DNA of 64,000 bases from Chloroflexota bacterium (GTDB lineage Bacteria > Chloroflexota > Anaerolineae > Anaerolineales > Villigracilaceae), in contig JACRPQ010000004.1 in assembly GCA_016223135.1 (NCBI GenBank), forward strand, positions 372,001 through 436,000. Reading direction: 5' to 3'. Below are positions 13,501 through 21,026 of this stretch, piece by piece. The first letter of the stretch is position 1. Each line of letters opens with the position of its first letter. The notes under the pieces were generated by a model. The model was not told where the DNA came from. It searched no databases and was given only the letters and a program-made list of their open reading frames with translations. A program made the translations under genes and the position numbers.

Positions 13501-14266
13501 CGGGTTCACTGAACGTCACGGAGAGGTTGGCGTTGACGGGGAAATCTGTGGCGCCATTGAGCGGATAGGTGCTGGAGACTTCGGGCGCGTCATCTGCAAC
13601 TGCGCACGGGTTCAACGGGGATGAAGTGTTGCGCGGAGTGGGGACGCCTGCGGCGAAATCCATGGCGTTGCTGTCGGTTTCGGTGCAGCCGTTGCTGAGG
13701 CGCAAGACAGCAGTGGAACTGTTCGTTGCAGGGGCGGGGGCGGTTTCATAAAAATTTGCGCCATCCCAACCTACCAAATCCTTGATGAGCGCCAATTGCG
13801 CAGCCGTACAGGGAGTTGAACTGCCATTGCACGCCAGCCCGCTCGTCGAATTAACCAGGGCAACCTTGCCGCCGGTCGCGCTCATGTTGATGGACCCAGT
13901 GGCGTTGGGAGTCGGAAGCAACGCCCCGTTTGTTCCACCCGAAGCAAGTTGAACAAGATAATACTGTCCGGGCGCAAGCGACCCAGACAACAAGACCACC
14001 GGTTGCTGGCTGAACAGACCTGTTCCTGTTGCGCTTGTGTATTGGATGGATAATCCGTTCAGGGATACGGTTGTTGTCCCGCGGTTAAACAATTCAACGA
14101 AATCATTTCGTAGAACCGCTCCAGCGTTACCGCCGCCGCCATAGACCTGGCTGATGACGACATCGGCAGATAAGGCTTGAACCGGTCTTGAAGTGGCTGG
14201 CAGCGCCCCCAGCACCAGCGCCAGAATTAGCGCCAGCGAAAAGATTTTTGAAAACATTTTGGTCAT
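10583..14266 (-). CDS. secreted multidomain nuclease (ExeM/NucH-like endonuclease-exonuclease-phosphatase protein)
   Basis: Protein of 1227 aa starting MTKMFSKIFSLALILALVLG, a signal peptide cut near residue 31. Domains in order: a lamin-tail domain (VVISQVYGGGGN..FVELFNRG), an SbsA/Big_5-type Ig domain (TYPLNGATDFPVNANLSVTF), an OB-type domain (GVVVGDF..GFYLQDLNGDGD), then the nuclease domain, then two PKD domains and a C-terminal beta segment. The nuclease domain shows VVNHLKSKG, IIIGDLNSY, GYLDHALAN and SSDHDPLVIG, the metal and catalytic blocks of this superfamily. The ATG at 14266 has a GAGGAG site. The likely role is extracellular DNA degradation for nutrients or biofilm turnover. No sorting motif is seen, so release or surface retention is open. 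Confidence 0.88.
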   Translation of the reverse strand: MTKMFSKIFSLALILALVLGALPATSRPVQALSADVVISQVYGGGGNAGAVLRNDFVELFNRGTTTVSLNGLSIQYTSATGTGLFSQQPVVLLSGSLAPGQYYLVQLASGGTNGALLPTPNATGSINMSATGGKVALVNSTSGLACNGSSTPCTAAQLALIKDLVGWDGANFYETAPAPATNSSTAVLRLSNGCTETDSNAMDFAAGVPTPRNTSSPLNPCAVADDAPEVSSTYPLNGATDFPVNANLSVTFSEPVNVTSSWFTLVCSTSGNVSTTFSGGPTTFTLDPSVPLVGGESCTLTVLANQVSDQDANDPPDNMAVNFTVGFSPFDICTTAYTPIYQIQGSGLSAAITGTVTTKGVVVGDFEGTAAASGFYLQDLNGDGDPATSDGIFVYTGSSNLVSVGQVVRVTGYARERFNQTTLNGSNSNTAAVPAANIVQCGSGSVAPVDVTLPVTSINDFERYEGMLVRFPQDLVIAEYFNYDRFGEIVLALPLPGESRPFTGTTIDEPGAAANARTLANSLSRITLDDAQSAQNPPTLRHPNGLPFSLSNRFRGGDIVTNATGILGYDFSLYRIIPTGPADYTAVNPRPAAPEPVGGSVRIAAMNTLNYFLTADYPTGNPLDNKCGPLNNLECRGWDSDQPDELTRQRAKLLAALAGLDADIIGLNELENSTGVEPLADIVAGLPGYAYIDTGVIGTDAIKVGMIYRPAIVTPVGDFKLLTSAVDPRFIDTKSRPSLAQTFEVNATGARFTVVVNHLKSKGSACDDVGDPDLGDGQGNCNGTRTLAAQALVDWLATDPTSSGDPDFIIIGDLNSYAMEDPIDAIKAGSDDTVGTGDDYVNLISHFQGAFAYSYTFDGQAGYLDHALANASLFPQITGAADWHINSDEPDVLDYDTSFKPASQDALYEPNPYRSSDHDPLVIGLNPNAPPTVDASGPYSVNEGYTVTLTASGFDPNGDSLTYTWDLDNNGSYETSGQSVTFDASLLDGPSSYTVKVKATDPLGLSAEATTSVNVFNVSPMVNASFTADNVACGVNNAVLDISFTDPGAADTHIAVIDWGDGNIQTVNPAVSPFSLAHTYAAAGIYTATVTVTDDDGGSGGTTTTVMVKFNTSGFLPPINADGTSVFKYNSTIPVKIRFTDCNGSVPDNLAPTIKLTMLTGATPGLEINEPISTSAADTTGVMRFSTNQYIYNLATKPLPDSSATYLITVTIPYNGQTFTVQFGLRP

Positions 14267-14654
14267 GTGTGTTCTCCTCAAACGAAAGCCTTGAAATTGT
14301 ACAGCCGATTTTTCATAGCGCCCTGCTGTTGAATTGTGTGGGTCCACCTCCTCAAAAACTCTGCCAGAAGTTTTCAACAAACGATGCCGCGCTTCCCTCT
14401 CCTTGCGACAAAAGCGATTGTATAAAATACCTAATAAAAATGCAAGGCATTTGTAACCTATTGGTGGCTCAAGAACAAGCTGAATGAATGCTTTTTCGGC
14501 TAGTCGAACAATTCTCTGGGAATGTTGCCGCAGACACCGTAGCGTGACATTAATGTCGCGCCGCACCGCCAAATTGAGAAGCGCTGCTCTGTGCGAATTA
14601 GCGTAGATTAGCGCAGATTAGTGGATTAAATTCAGGTTTTGCGTAAGTCAAGTA
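14267..14654. other. divergent intergenic region
   Basis: It carries the promoter regions of the secreted nuclease (left) and of the membrane protein (right). Near 14590-14635 there is an imperfect AGCGTAGATT/AGCGCAGATT repeat of the same general kind as the 11-bp-period repeats elsewhere. No open frame with coding character was seen. Confidence 0.5.
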
Positions 14655-14660
14655 TATAAT
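14655..14660 (+). promoter_or_regulatory. -10 box giving a probable leaderless transcript
   Basis: TATAAT is followed by 7 bases and then the ATG of the membrane protein, which puts the expected transcription start at the start codon. No ribosome site precedes the ATG. Confidence 0.65.
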
Positions 14661-14667
14661 CTGCCCA

Positions 14668-15498
14668 ATGCAAAACCGGCGGCATCCCCTTTGGACACGC
14701 GACTCCTCCATCCTCCTGGGCGGATTCTTCCTTACCATCTTTCTCATCGTTTACATCTGGTGGCCCCTGGCGGAGGAAGTCCTTTCGTATGTTGACTGGA
14801 GCAGCGCATGGTGGCGTTACCTCGACTGGCTGCTCTTTGGCATCTTCGGCTTCATGTCCCTCACCATCGTCGCCCGCGCGGACCTGCGCACGGACGCGCT
14901 GATTGTCTTCGTCGGCGTGTGCGGCGGTCTCGCCATCGAGAGTTGGGGCACGCAGACGAATCTCTGGCATTACTACACCGCTGAACGCCCGCCGCTGTGG
15001 ATTATCCCTGCCTGGCCCATCGCGAGTTTGTCCATTGACCGGATTACACGGTTTATGGATTGGCTTATTCGAGTCCCTCACCCCTTGCCCCTCTCCCAAT
15101 TTTGGGAGAGGGGTTGGGGAGAGGGCGTATTTAGGATTCTCTACTGGCTCACCTTCGCCTCTTTCCTGACCTTGATGCTGGTCTTCGTTTCCCCAACCTT
15201 CGACAAACCCTATACCCTTCTCTCCCTCGCCCTGTGCATTCTCCTCATCCTCACGCCCACCGACCACCGTTACGCCTTGCTGACCTTCCTCGCCGGCGCG
15301 GGGCTGGGATACTTCCTTGAACTGTGGGGGACAACGCGCGAATGCTGGACGTATTACACCTTCGAGAAGCCGCCGCTGTTCGCGGTGCTGGCGCACGGCA
15401 TGGCGGCGGTCGCGTTTTGGCGGGCAGGGCTGATGATGAAGAGGATGGGGGAGGGGGTGATGAGGATGGTTGGTAAGGGAGTGACTAGTCGTCAGTGA
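14668..15498 (+). CDS. multi-pass membrane protein of unknown function
   Basis: Protein of 276 aa with about seven hydrophobic segments: residues 10-35, 45-70, 75-95, 110-130 and, after an insertion, three more to about residue 240. Two similar blocks, GLAIESWGTQTNLWHYYTAERPPLW and GYFLELWGTTRECWTYYTFEKPPLF, show an internal duplication, each with an acidic-W-G-T and a YYT-E-PPL motif in a membrane setting. I do not recognise the family. Residues about 136-153 (PHPLPLSQFWERGWGEG) are encoded by a palindromic repeat and probably form a loop between the duplicated halves. The last codons and stop fall in a heptad repeat, so the C-terminus may have been altered. Confidence 0.75.
   Translation: MQNRRHPLWTRDSSILLGGFFLTIFLIVYIWWPLAEEVLSYVDWSSAWWRYLDWLLFGIFGFMSLTIVARADLRTDALIVFVGVCGGLAIESWGTQTNLWHYYTAERPPLWIIPAWPIASLSIDRITRFMDWLIRVPHPLPLSQFWERGWGEGVFRILYWLTFASFLTLMLVFVSPTFDKPYTLLSLALCILLILTPTDHRYALLTFLAGAGLGYFLELWGTTRECWTYYTFEKPPLFAVLAHGMAAVAFWRAGLMMKRMGEGVMRMVGKGVTSRQ
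15075..15125 (+). repeat. in-frame palindromic repeat (CCCTCACCCC..GGGGAGAGGG type) inside the membrane protein
   Basis: Arms of about 24 bp are near-complementary around an AATTTT-type centre and encode PHPLPLSQFWERGWGEG. A related copy lies in the aconitase leader at 29851-29898. Confidence 0.85.
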
Positions 15499-15534
15499 AT
15501 CAGTTATCAGTAATCAGTCATCGGTAATCGGTGG
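15491..15534 (+). repeat. 7-bp tandem repeat
   Basis: Heptads of the type AGTTATC, AGTAATC and AGTCATC. The first copy provides the TGA stop of the preceding membrane protein. Confidence 0.75.
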
Positions 15535-15570
15535 TGGTCGTTCAGGAAAAATCCATTCCATTTACCCTCA

Positions 15571-15598
15571 TTGACACGCCGACAAATCTGCCTATAAT
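15571..15598 (+). promoter_or_regulatory. consensus sigma-70 promoter of the efflux operon
   Basis: TTGACA at 15571-15576 and TATAAT at 15593-15598 with a 16-bp spacer, both perfect hexamers. The expected start of transcription falls inside the operator directly downstream. Confidence 0.85.
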
Positions 15599-15599
15599 G

Positions 15600-15629
15600 T
15601 GACCTGCTGGTCATGTGACCAGTAGGTCA
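15600..15629 (+). promoter_or_regulatory. TetR-family operator, double palindrome
   Basis: TGACCTGCTGGTCA at 15600-15613 and TGACCAGTAGGTCA at 15616-15629 are inverted copies of each other (13 of 14 positions), 2 bp apart. Each half is also a palindrome (TGACC-N4-GGTCA). It overlaps the expected transcription start and lies just before the regulator gene, so it should be its autorepression site. Confidence 0.8.
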
Positions 15630-15635
15630 TTTTGT

Positions 15636-16313
15636 ATGCCCAAGCCCACCTTTTTCAACCTCCCCGAAGAAAAACGCGAAAAGATTATCAACGCGGCGAT
15701 TGACGAATTCGCCGAGTACGGTTTGGAAAACGCCTCCACCAACCGCATTGTCGCCAACAGCGGAATCGCCAAAGGCAGTTTCTACCAGTACTTCACCGAC
15801 AAACAGGACGTATTCCTGTACCTGCTGGCAGCGCTGGAACAGGAAAAACTGGAATACTTCAAGGAGAAACATCCGCCAGCCCGAAACATGGATACCTTCC
15901 AATACTTCCGCTGGATGATCAAGACAGGCATGGAATTCAACTCTGCCTATCCGCGCCTGGTGCAGGCAATCAGCCGCGTGATGTTCAATGAAGGCTTGTA
16001 TTACCAGAATTTTGCCAATATCCGCGAACGCTCCATGCAGGGACTGCGGACGATGATCCGCCAAGCCATCCAAAACGGCGAAGTGGACCCCAGCGTGGAT
16101 GTGGACCTGGCGGTGATGATCATGGAGACGTGGAGCAACGTCATCAGCAATTACATTTTGCAGGAAGGCATGAAACAAAAGGACATCATGAAATGGGTGC
16201 GTTCCGCAAAGACGCAGGAAACGATTGACAAACTGCTCTACGTGATGGAATACGGATTACGCAAGACCGAATCGGATTTTGCAAAAAGTTTTCAGGAAAG
16301 GACAACACCATGA
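15636..16313 (+). CDS. TetR/AcrR-family transcriptional regulator
   Basis: Protein of 225 aa beginning MPKPTFFNLPEEKREKIINA. The N-terminal helix-turn-helix is typical: AAIDEFAEYGLENASTNRIV then GIAKGSFYQYFTDKQDVFLY. The C-terminal ligand domain is of the type found with multidrug and lipid regulators. The ATG at 15636 is chosen because an earlier in-frame start would lie within the operator. The stop overlaps the ATG of the first permease (ATGA), so regulator and transporter are one operon. The regulator probably represses its own operon until a substrate of the exporter binds; the ligand is unknown. Confidence 0.92.
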   Translation: MPKPTFFNLPEEKREKIINAAIDEFAEYGLENASTNRIVANSGIAKGSFYQYFTDKQDVFLYLLAALEQEKLEYFKEKHPPARNMDTFQYFRWMIKTGMEFNSAYPRLVQAISRVMFNEGLYYQNFANIRERSMQGLRTMIRQAIQNGEVDPSVDVDLAVMIMETWSNVISNYILQEGMKQKDIMKWVRSAKTQETIDKLLYVMEYGLRKTESDFAKSFQERTTP

Positions 16314-17539
16314 CCCTTTACCTGCGCCTGGCATGGCGCAACGTGTGGAGACAGCGCCGCCGTACCTTTCTCATCGCCGCCGGCATGGGCGTGACGATGG
16401 CAATGCTCGTGTTCTATGATGGACTCATCGGCGGGTTCGAGCAAGCCATCTATGGCAACGCCATTCAACTGCTGGGCGGCAACATTCAGGTTCACGCAGC
16501 CGGATACAACCAAAAGATCGGACGCAAACCTCTGCTCCCGCTGGCAGACCCCGATGCGGTGGTGCAGGCGGCGGAGGCGCGCCCGGAAGTGGTCGCCGCC
16601 TCGAAGCGTATCGTGACCGGCGGACTGGTCACCAACCGCGAGGGCGCGTTCGCCGTCTCCATCATTGGCATCGAAGCAGACAAGGAAGCCCGCATCACCC
16701 CCGTCGCCGCCAACATCACGAAGGGACGTTACCTCAACGCCGATGACGGCGATGTCATCGTCATCGGGCAGGGACTCGCCGCCGCCATGAACGTGGAAGT
16801 GGGCGACCGCATCACCATGGTCGGCAACGCCGCCCACGAGCAGACGCGTCAACGCACGATGACCATCGTCGGCATTTACGATGTCGGCGTGCCGTCGGTG
16901 GAAAAAGCCATGATTTATCTGTCGCTGAAAGAGGCGCAGGACCTCTTCGGGCTGGATGGGCAAGTGACCGAAGTGGTCGTCACCCTCAAACAAATCGGGC
17001 AGGAACCGCCGGTAGTGGCAGCCATTCAACGCGCCGCGCCGGGCTACGAAGTGGACACGTGGGAAAACTCCTTCCCCGACTTAAAGCAAACGATGGAAAT
17101 GAAAACCGGCGTGATGCAGGCGCTGGGCATATTCCTGCTGGGCATCGCCGCCATTGGCATCCTCAACCTGTTGATGATGGCGGTCTTCGAACGCACGCGC
17201 GAGATCGGCATCATCGGCGCGCTGGGATTGAAGCCGTATCAGATCACCTTCCTGTTTTTGCTCGAAGGGATTTTGATTGGCTTGCTGGGCGCGTTCTTTG
17301 GTGCAGTCCTCGGCACGCTTCTCAACGGGACCTTGAGCGTGGTTGGTCTCGATTACGGTCAATTCGCCAACCTGACGGAATACACCGCTCTCATCAGCGG
17401 ACGAATTTACCCGCAGCTCGCGCCGCTGAAAGCGCTTCAACACGCCATCACAGTGGCGGTCATTTCTGCGCTGGCGGCGTTGTATCCTGCCATCCAAGCC
17501 TCCCAGCGCGAACCCGCCGAGGCGCTGCATTATGTGTAG
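16310..17539 (+). CDS. ABC exporter permease, FtsX/MacB-like (first of two)
   Basis: Protein of 409 aa. It has one N-terminal span (LIAAGMGVTMAMLVFYDGLI), a large extracytoplasmic MacB-type domain, and three C-terminal spans (ILLGIAAIGILNLLMMAVF with the ERTREIGIIGALG motif, FLFLLEGILIGLLGAFFGAVLG, and one near ALQHAITVAVISALAALYP). ERTREIG is the cytoplasmic coupling segment of LolC/FtsX permeases. It probably pairs with the second permease as a heterodimer energised by the ATPase two genes on. LolC/E-type systems move lipoproteins and MacB-type systems export peptides or drugs; the cargo here is unknown. Confidence 0.9.
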   Translation: MTLYLRLAWRNVWRQRRRTFLIAAGMGVTMAMLVFYDGLIGGFEQAIYGNAIQLLGGNIQVHAAGYNQKIGRKPLLPLADPDAVVQAAEARPEVVAASKRIVTGGLVTNREGAFAVSIIGIEADKEARITPVAANITKGRYLNADDGDVIVIGQGLAAAMNVEVGDRITMVGNAAHEQTRQRTMTIVGIYDVGVPSVEKAMIYLSLKEAQDLFGLDGQVTEVVVTLKQIGQEPPVVAAIQRAAPGYEVDTWENSFPDLKQTMEMKTGVMQALGIFLLGIAAIGILNLLMMAVFERTREIGIIGALGLKPYQITFLFLLEGILIGLLGAFFGAVLGTLLNGTLSVVGLDYGQFANLTEYTALISGRIYPQLAPLKALQHAITVAVISALAALYPAIQASQREPAEALHYV

Positions 17540-17573
17540 TGAGATGTTGCCTAATCGGCGTTCTCCGCGTAAT

Positions 17574-17591
17574 CGGCGTTCTCTAACGCCG
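17574..17591. repeat. TCTCTA-core hairpin between the permease genes
   Basis: CGGCGTT and AACGCCG pair as a 7-bp stem around CTCT. It is a solitary copy of the hairpin unit that occurs in pairs at 23137, 41622, 53680 and 61595. A partial copy (CGGCGTTCTCCGCG) lies just upstream. Confidence 0.7.
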
Positions 17592-17623
17592 AAGTGCGCG
17601 ATCGCCACAAAAGAGACCCTCCT

Positions 17624-18838
17624 ATGATCAACTACTTCAAACTTGCATACCGCAACCTGGGCAGGCATCGCCGCCGCTCGTTCCTTTCGGGGCTGGCGCT
17701 TGCTCTCGGCACGGCGCTACTCATGTTCATCGCCGCCTTCTTCCAGGGCGAGATGCGCAGCGCCATGGAATCCACCCTGCGCCTCAACAGCGGACACCTC
17801 CAGGTGCGCGACGCCGACTACGACCCCGATAAACTCAGCGTGGCGTGGGAGTATCTGATTGAAAATCCCTCGCACATCGCCGCGCAGATTCAGACTCTGG
17901 ATGTCGTCCAAACAGCGACGCCGCGTCTGTTTGCCAGCGGCATCGTCTCGGCGCGGGATGAATCGGTGGGAGTCCAAATCATCGGCATTGACCCCGCCTC
18001 CCCGGCGAACGATCCGTATCGCACGCTGACGGCGGGCGAGTTCCTCACCGCTGACGACCGCGACGGCATCCTCATCGGGTATCCGCTTGCGCAAAGTTTG
18101 GGACTGGGCGTGGGCGATACGCTTACTCTGCTGGTCAACACCGCCGACGGCAGCGTGGACCAACAACCGTTCACGGTGCGCGGCATTTTCACCACCGGTA
18201 CCACCGCCTACGATAAAGGCATTGTGTTTCTGCCGCTCGCCAAAGCGCAGGCGTTTTCGGGCGCAGGCGACCGCGCCAGCATCATCTTTGTCCTGCTCAA
18301 AGACCGAGAACAGGCGGAGGCGGTCGCCGCTGCGATTTCCAGCCCCAATTATCAGGTCAAGACTTGGCGCGAGTTGAATCAACTGCTCGTGCTGGTCAAC
18401 GATTTTTCGGACGCCTATCTGGTGGTCATCAATTTCATCATCCTCGGCGTGACCGTCACGGTTATCGTCAACACGCTGCTTATGTCGGTCTTCGAGCGCA
18501 CGCGCGAGATTGGCATCCTCTCCGCCATCGGCATGAAGGGACGCCAAATCGTCACGCTGTTTTTGACAGAAGCGTTCCTGCTGGCGGTGGGTGGCGTAAC
18601 CGCCGGCACGCTGATTGGCTGGGCGGCTTCTGCCTACTTTGGCAAGGTCGGAATTTACTTCGGTGACTTGGGCTTGAGCGCTGAGATGCTCCTCGAAGAC
18701 CGCATCTACACCTACCTGACGCTTGAGTCCGCCATCAACCTGATTATCACCGCCTTCGTCATCACCCTGCTTGCTTCACTCTACCCCGCGCAGATGGCTG
18801 CCCGCATGGAGCCGGTCGAGGCGTTGCATGGAAAATAA
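17624..18838 (+). CDS. ABC exporter permease, FtsX/MacB-like (second of two)
   Basis: Protein of 404 aa beginning MINYFKLAYRNLGRHRRRSF. Topology matches the first permease: one N-terminal span (GLALALGTALLMFIAAFF), an extracytoplasmic domain, and three C-terminal spans with the ERTREIGILSAIGMKG coupling motif. The ATG at 17624 is preferred because the preceding in-frame sequence derives from the hairpin repeat. The 84-bp gap from the first permease is unusual in an operon otherwise joined by 4-bp overlaps and is accounted for by the inserted hairpin. Confidence 0.9.
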   Translation: MINYFKLAYRNLGRHRRRSFLSGLALALGTALLMFIAAFFQGEMRSAMESTLRLNSGHLQVRDADYDPDKLSVAWEYLIENPSHIAAQIQTLDVVQTATPRLFASGIVSARDESVGVQIIGIDPASPANDPYRTLTAGEFLTADDRDGILIGYPLAQSLGLGVGDTLTLLVNTADGSVDQQPFTVRGIFTTGTTAYDKGIVFLPLAKAQAFSGAGDRASIIFVLLKDREQAEAVAAAISSPNYQVKTWRELNQLLVLVNDFSDAYLVVINFIILGVTVTVIVNTLLMSVFERTREIGILSAIGMKGRQIVTLFLTEAFLLAVGGVTAGTLIGWAASAYFGKVGIYFGDLGLSAEMLLEDRIYTYLTLESAINLIITAFVITLLASLYPAQMAARMEPVEALHGK

Positions 18839-18931
18839 GGTACACAGGTACACAGGTATACAGGTATACAGGTAGACATGTGTACCTGTCTACGTGTGTA
18901 CTTGTGTACTTGTGTACTTGTCTACCTGTAT
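18838..18931. repeat. 8-bp tandem repeat in inverted halves
   Basis: Units AGGTACAC and AGGTATAC run five times, then continue as inverted units of the type GTGTACCT and TTGTGTAC to about 18931. The whole could fold into one long hairpin between the permease and ATPase genes. It is the only 8-bp-period member seen. Confidence 0.75.
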
Positions 18932-18950
18932 CCCCCCAAGGAGAATCAAC

Positions 18951-19658
18951 ATGGAAGTCGCAAAACTGACCGATGTCACCCGCATCTATAAAGTCGGACA
19001 AGTGGAAACCCGCGCCCTGAATGGCATCAACCTGACCATCGAAAGCGGCGAATTCACCTCGCTGGTCGGTCCCTCCGGTTCGGGCAAGACCACCCTGCTG
19101 CAACTCATCGGCTGTCTCGACCAGCCCACCAGCGGCAGCGTGGTCATCAACGGCAAAGAGACCACCGGACTCAACCGCAATCAGCGCGCCGATTTGCGTA
19201 AAGGCACAATTGGCTTTGTGTTCCAATTCTTTGCGCTCATTCCCACTCTCACCGCCTACGAAAACGTGGAAATGCCGCTCCTGCTCAACGGCAAGAGCGC
19301 GGCGGAACGACGCAAGCGCGTGATGGAATTGCTCGAAGCCGTCGGCATGGCGGACCGCGCGAACAACCGCCCCGACCAACTCTCCGGCGGACAACAGCAG
19401 CGCGTCGCAGTCGCCCGTGCGCTTGCCACCAACCCCAAACTGATTCTCGCCGACGAACCCACCGCCAACCTCGATACCGAAAACGGCGAGCAGGTCATGG
19501 AAATCATGAAGAAACTCAACAAAGAGACCGGCGCCACCTTCGTCTTTGCCACACATGACCCGCGCGTCATCAAATACGCCAACCGCGTGGTGACGCTGCA
19601 GGATGGTCTCATCCTGAAAGACAGTCAGGCAAACGGGAAACAGCGGGGTGACCAATGA
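18951..19658 (+). CDS. ABC transporter ATPase, LolD/MacB type
   Basis: Protein of 235 aa with Walker [10 protein letters not shown] at residues 40-48, Q-loop in [17 protein letters not shown], signature LSGGQQQR and Walker [16 protein letters not shown] 18951 has a strong AAGGAG site. The length and motifs are those of stand-alone ATPases that drive FtsX-type permeases. It overlaps the adaptor gene by 4 bp (ATGA). It should power the two permeases upstream. Confidence 0.95.
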   Translation: MEVAKLTDVTRIYKVGQVETRALNGINLTIESGEFTSLVGPSGSGKTTLLQLIGCLDQPTSGSVVINGKETTGLNRNQRADLRKGTIGFVFQFFALIPTLTAYENVEMPLLLNGKSAAERRKRVMELLEAVGMADRANNRPDQLSGGQQQRVAVARALATNPKLILADEPTANLDTENGEQVMEIMKKLNKETGATFVFATHDPRVIKYANRVVTLQDGLILKDSQANGKQRGDQ

Positions 19659-20830
19659 AACGACTGATCACTGTCTACTGTTTACTGATTACTCTTCTCA
19701 CCGCCTGCGGCTCATCCGCTACACCGACGCCCATTCCCACCCTTGTGTTGGGGAGCGGCGACGCCACCCCTGCGCCTCGTCCCGTTTCCAGCGGAGGGAA
19801 TGTTGTCGCTTCGGCAGTCCTCGTCCCGGCGCAGGAGGCGCATTTGGCTTTCGCCGCCGGCGGGATGGTGGTCAAAGTCAATGCCAAAGTGGGAGACCGG
19901 GTCACGGCTGGATATATCCTGGTGGAATTGGATGACACCCTCGCGCGACTGGAAGTGGAACGTGCGCAGCGCGTCCTGCGTGAACTGACCTCTCCTGCCG
20001 CCGTTGCCGCAGCGGAACAGGCTGTGGCAAACGCTCAGGAAGCCTACGACGAAGCCAAAAAGAAAGCGGAGAGCCTCAACCGCCGCTTTGCCGATAATGT
20101 CACCCGTGACTATCTCGAGGCGCAGGTCACTTTGGCGCAGCAGGCGTTAGACCTGGCGCGGGAGGCATACAACCGCACTCGCGGGCTTTCTTCCGCCGAC
20201 CCTGCCCGGGCAAAAGCCGCCGCCGACCTCTACAACGCGCAAAAGGCGTACAACACCGCTCTGGCAAACCTCAATTGGTTCACAGAAAAACCATCCGAAA
20301 CCGAAGTCGCCCGCATTACAGCCGACCTCAATGCCGCTTCCGCCGCCCTGCAGGAGGCAAAGTGGTATCTCGCCGCGCTGAAGGGTGAAACGCTCCCCGA
20401 CGAAGCCAGCGGCGCGCAGCTTGCTCAACTGCAGCAGGCGCGCGCCGACCTCAACGCCGCGCAGGTGCGACTTGCCCAAACCCGTCTCACTGCGCCGATT
20501 GACGGTATTGTGGCGCAGGTGGATGTGATTGCCGGCGAGTATGCCGCGCCGGGCAAAGTGTTGATCGTGCTCAGCAACGTGGATCAGTTGCAGGTCAAAA
20601 CCACCGACCTCAGCGAGCGCGATGTCACCAAGGTGAAGGTGGGCGAGCCGGCGGTCATTCTCATTGATGCGCTCAATCGGGAATTCAGCGGCACGGTCAT
20701 CAGCATTTCTCCGTTGGCGTCTGTCCTCGGCGGGGATGTGGTGTACGAGGTCACGCTTGTCTTCGATGAGCAACCCGTCGGCGCGCTGGCTGGCATGACG
20801 GCGGATGTGAGGTTTGGGGAGGGGGAGTAG
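19655..20830 (+). CDS. HlyD/MacA-type periplasmic adaptor lipoprotein
   Basis: Protein of 391 aa. The signal peptide ends in the lipobox LLTAC with Cys18. A lipoyl-like half ([25 protein letters not shown]) is followed by a long alpha-hairpin (residues about 110-260, Ala/Glu-rich heptads), the second lipoyl half ([20 protein letters not shown]) and a beta-barrel. It is the membrane-fusion partner of the ABC exporter encoded just upstream. Much of the signal peptide ([10 protein letters not shown]) is encoded by an inverted copy of the ATCAGTG heptad repeat, yet it keeps a working hydrophobic core. Confidence 0.9.
   Translation: MKRLITVYCLLITLLTACGSSATPTPIPTLVLGSGDATPAPRPVSSGGNVVASAVLVPAQEAHLAFAAGGMVVKVNAKVGDRVTAGYILVELDDTLARLEVERAQRVLRELTSPAAVAAAEQAVANAQEAYDEAKKKAESLNRRFADNVTRDYLEAQVTLAQQALDLAREAYNRTRGLSSADPARAKAAADLYNAQKAYNTALANLNWFTEKPSETEVARITADLNAASAALQEAKWYLAALKGETLPDEASGAQLAQLQQARADLNAAQVRLAQTRLTAPIDGIVAQVDVIAGEYAAPGKVLIVLSNVDQLQVKTTDLSERDVTKVKVGEPAVILIDALNREFSGTVISISPLASVLGGDVVYEVTLVFDEQPVGALAGMTADVRFGEGE
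19663..19697 (-). repeat. heptad repeat encoding a signal peptide core
   Basis: Read on the minus strand the units are AGTAATC, AGTAAAC, AGTAGAC and AGTGATC, the same family as in glpK. On the plus strand it encodes [10 protein letters not shown] of the adaptor lipoprotein. Confidence 0.7.
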
Positions 20831-20840
20831 TGGTCCAAGT

Positions 20841-20912
20841 AATCAGTGATCAGTGGTCAGTAATCAGTGGTCAGTAATCAGGGAGCAGTAATTGGTGATT
20901 GGTAATTGGTGA
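20841..20912 (+). repeat. 7-bp tandem repeats, two families joined
   Basis: AGTGATC/AGTGGTC/AGTAATC heptads run to about 20885 and then change to ATTGGTG/ATTGGTA heptads. They lie just after the efflux operon stop. Confidence 0.75.
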
Positions 20913-20950
20913 CGCGGATGATTGTATAATCACCGCGTCTCTTGTTTTAA

Positions 20951-21015
20951 CCTGACACTTGAAACCTGAAACTTGGAACTTGAAACTTGGAACTTGGAAC
21001 TTGAAACCTGACACT
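20951..21015 (+). repeat. 7-bp tandem repeat of the GGAACTT family
   Basis: Units GAAACTT, GGAACTT and GAAACCT repeat about nine times and end just before the GH4 gene start. The region probably also carries that gene's promoter, since TATAAT occurs at 20925-20930. Confidence 0.75.
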
Positions 21016-21026
21016 GGAGCATTCTC

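Noticed and set aside
16310-18838. LolC/LolE lipoprotein sorting system
   Set aside because: Permeases share the fold, but the HlyD-type adaptor and TetR control point to efflux or export rather than lipoprotein release.
20841-21015. Regularly spaced repeats suggesting a CRISPR array
   Set aside because: The period is only 7 bp with no unique spacers and no cas genes nearby; these are simple tandem repeats.
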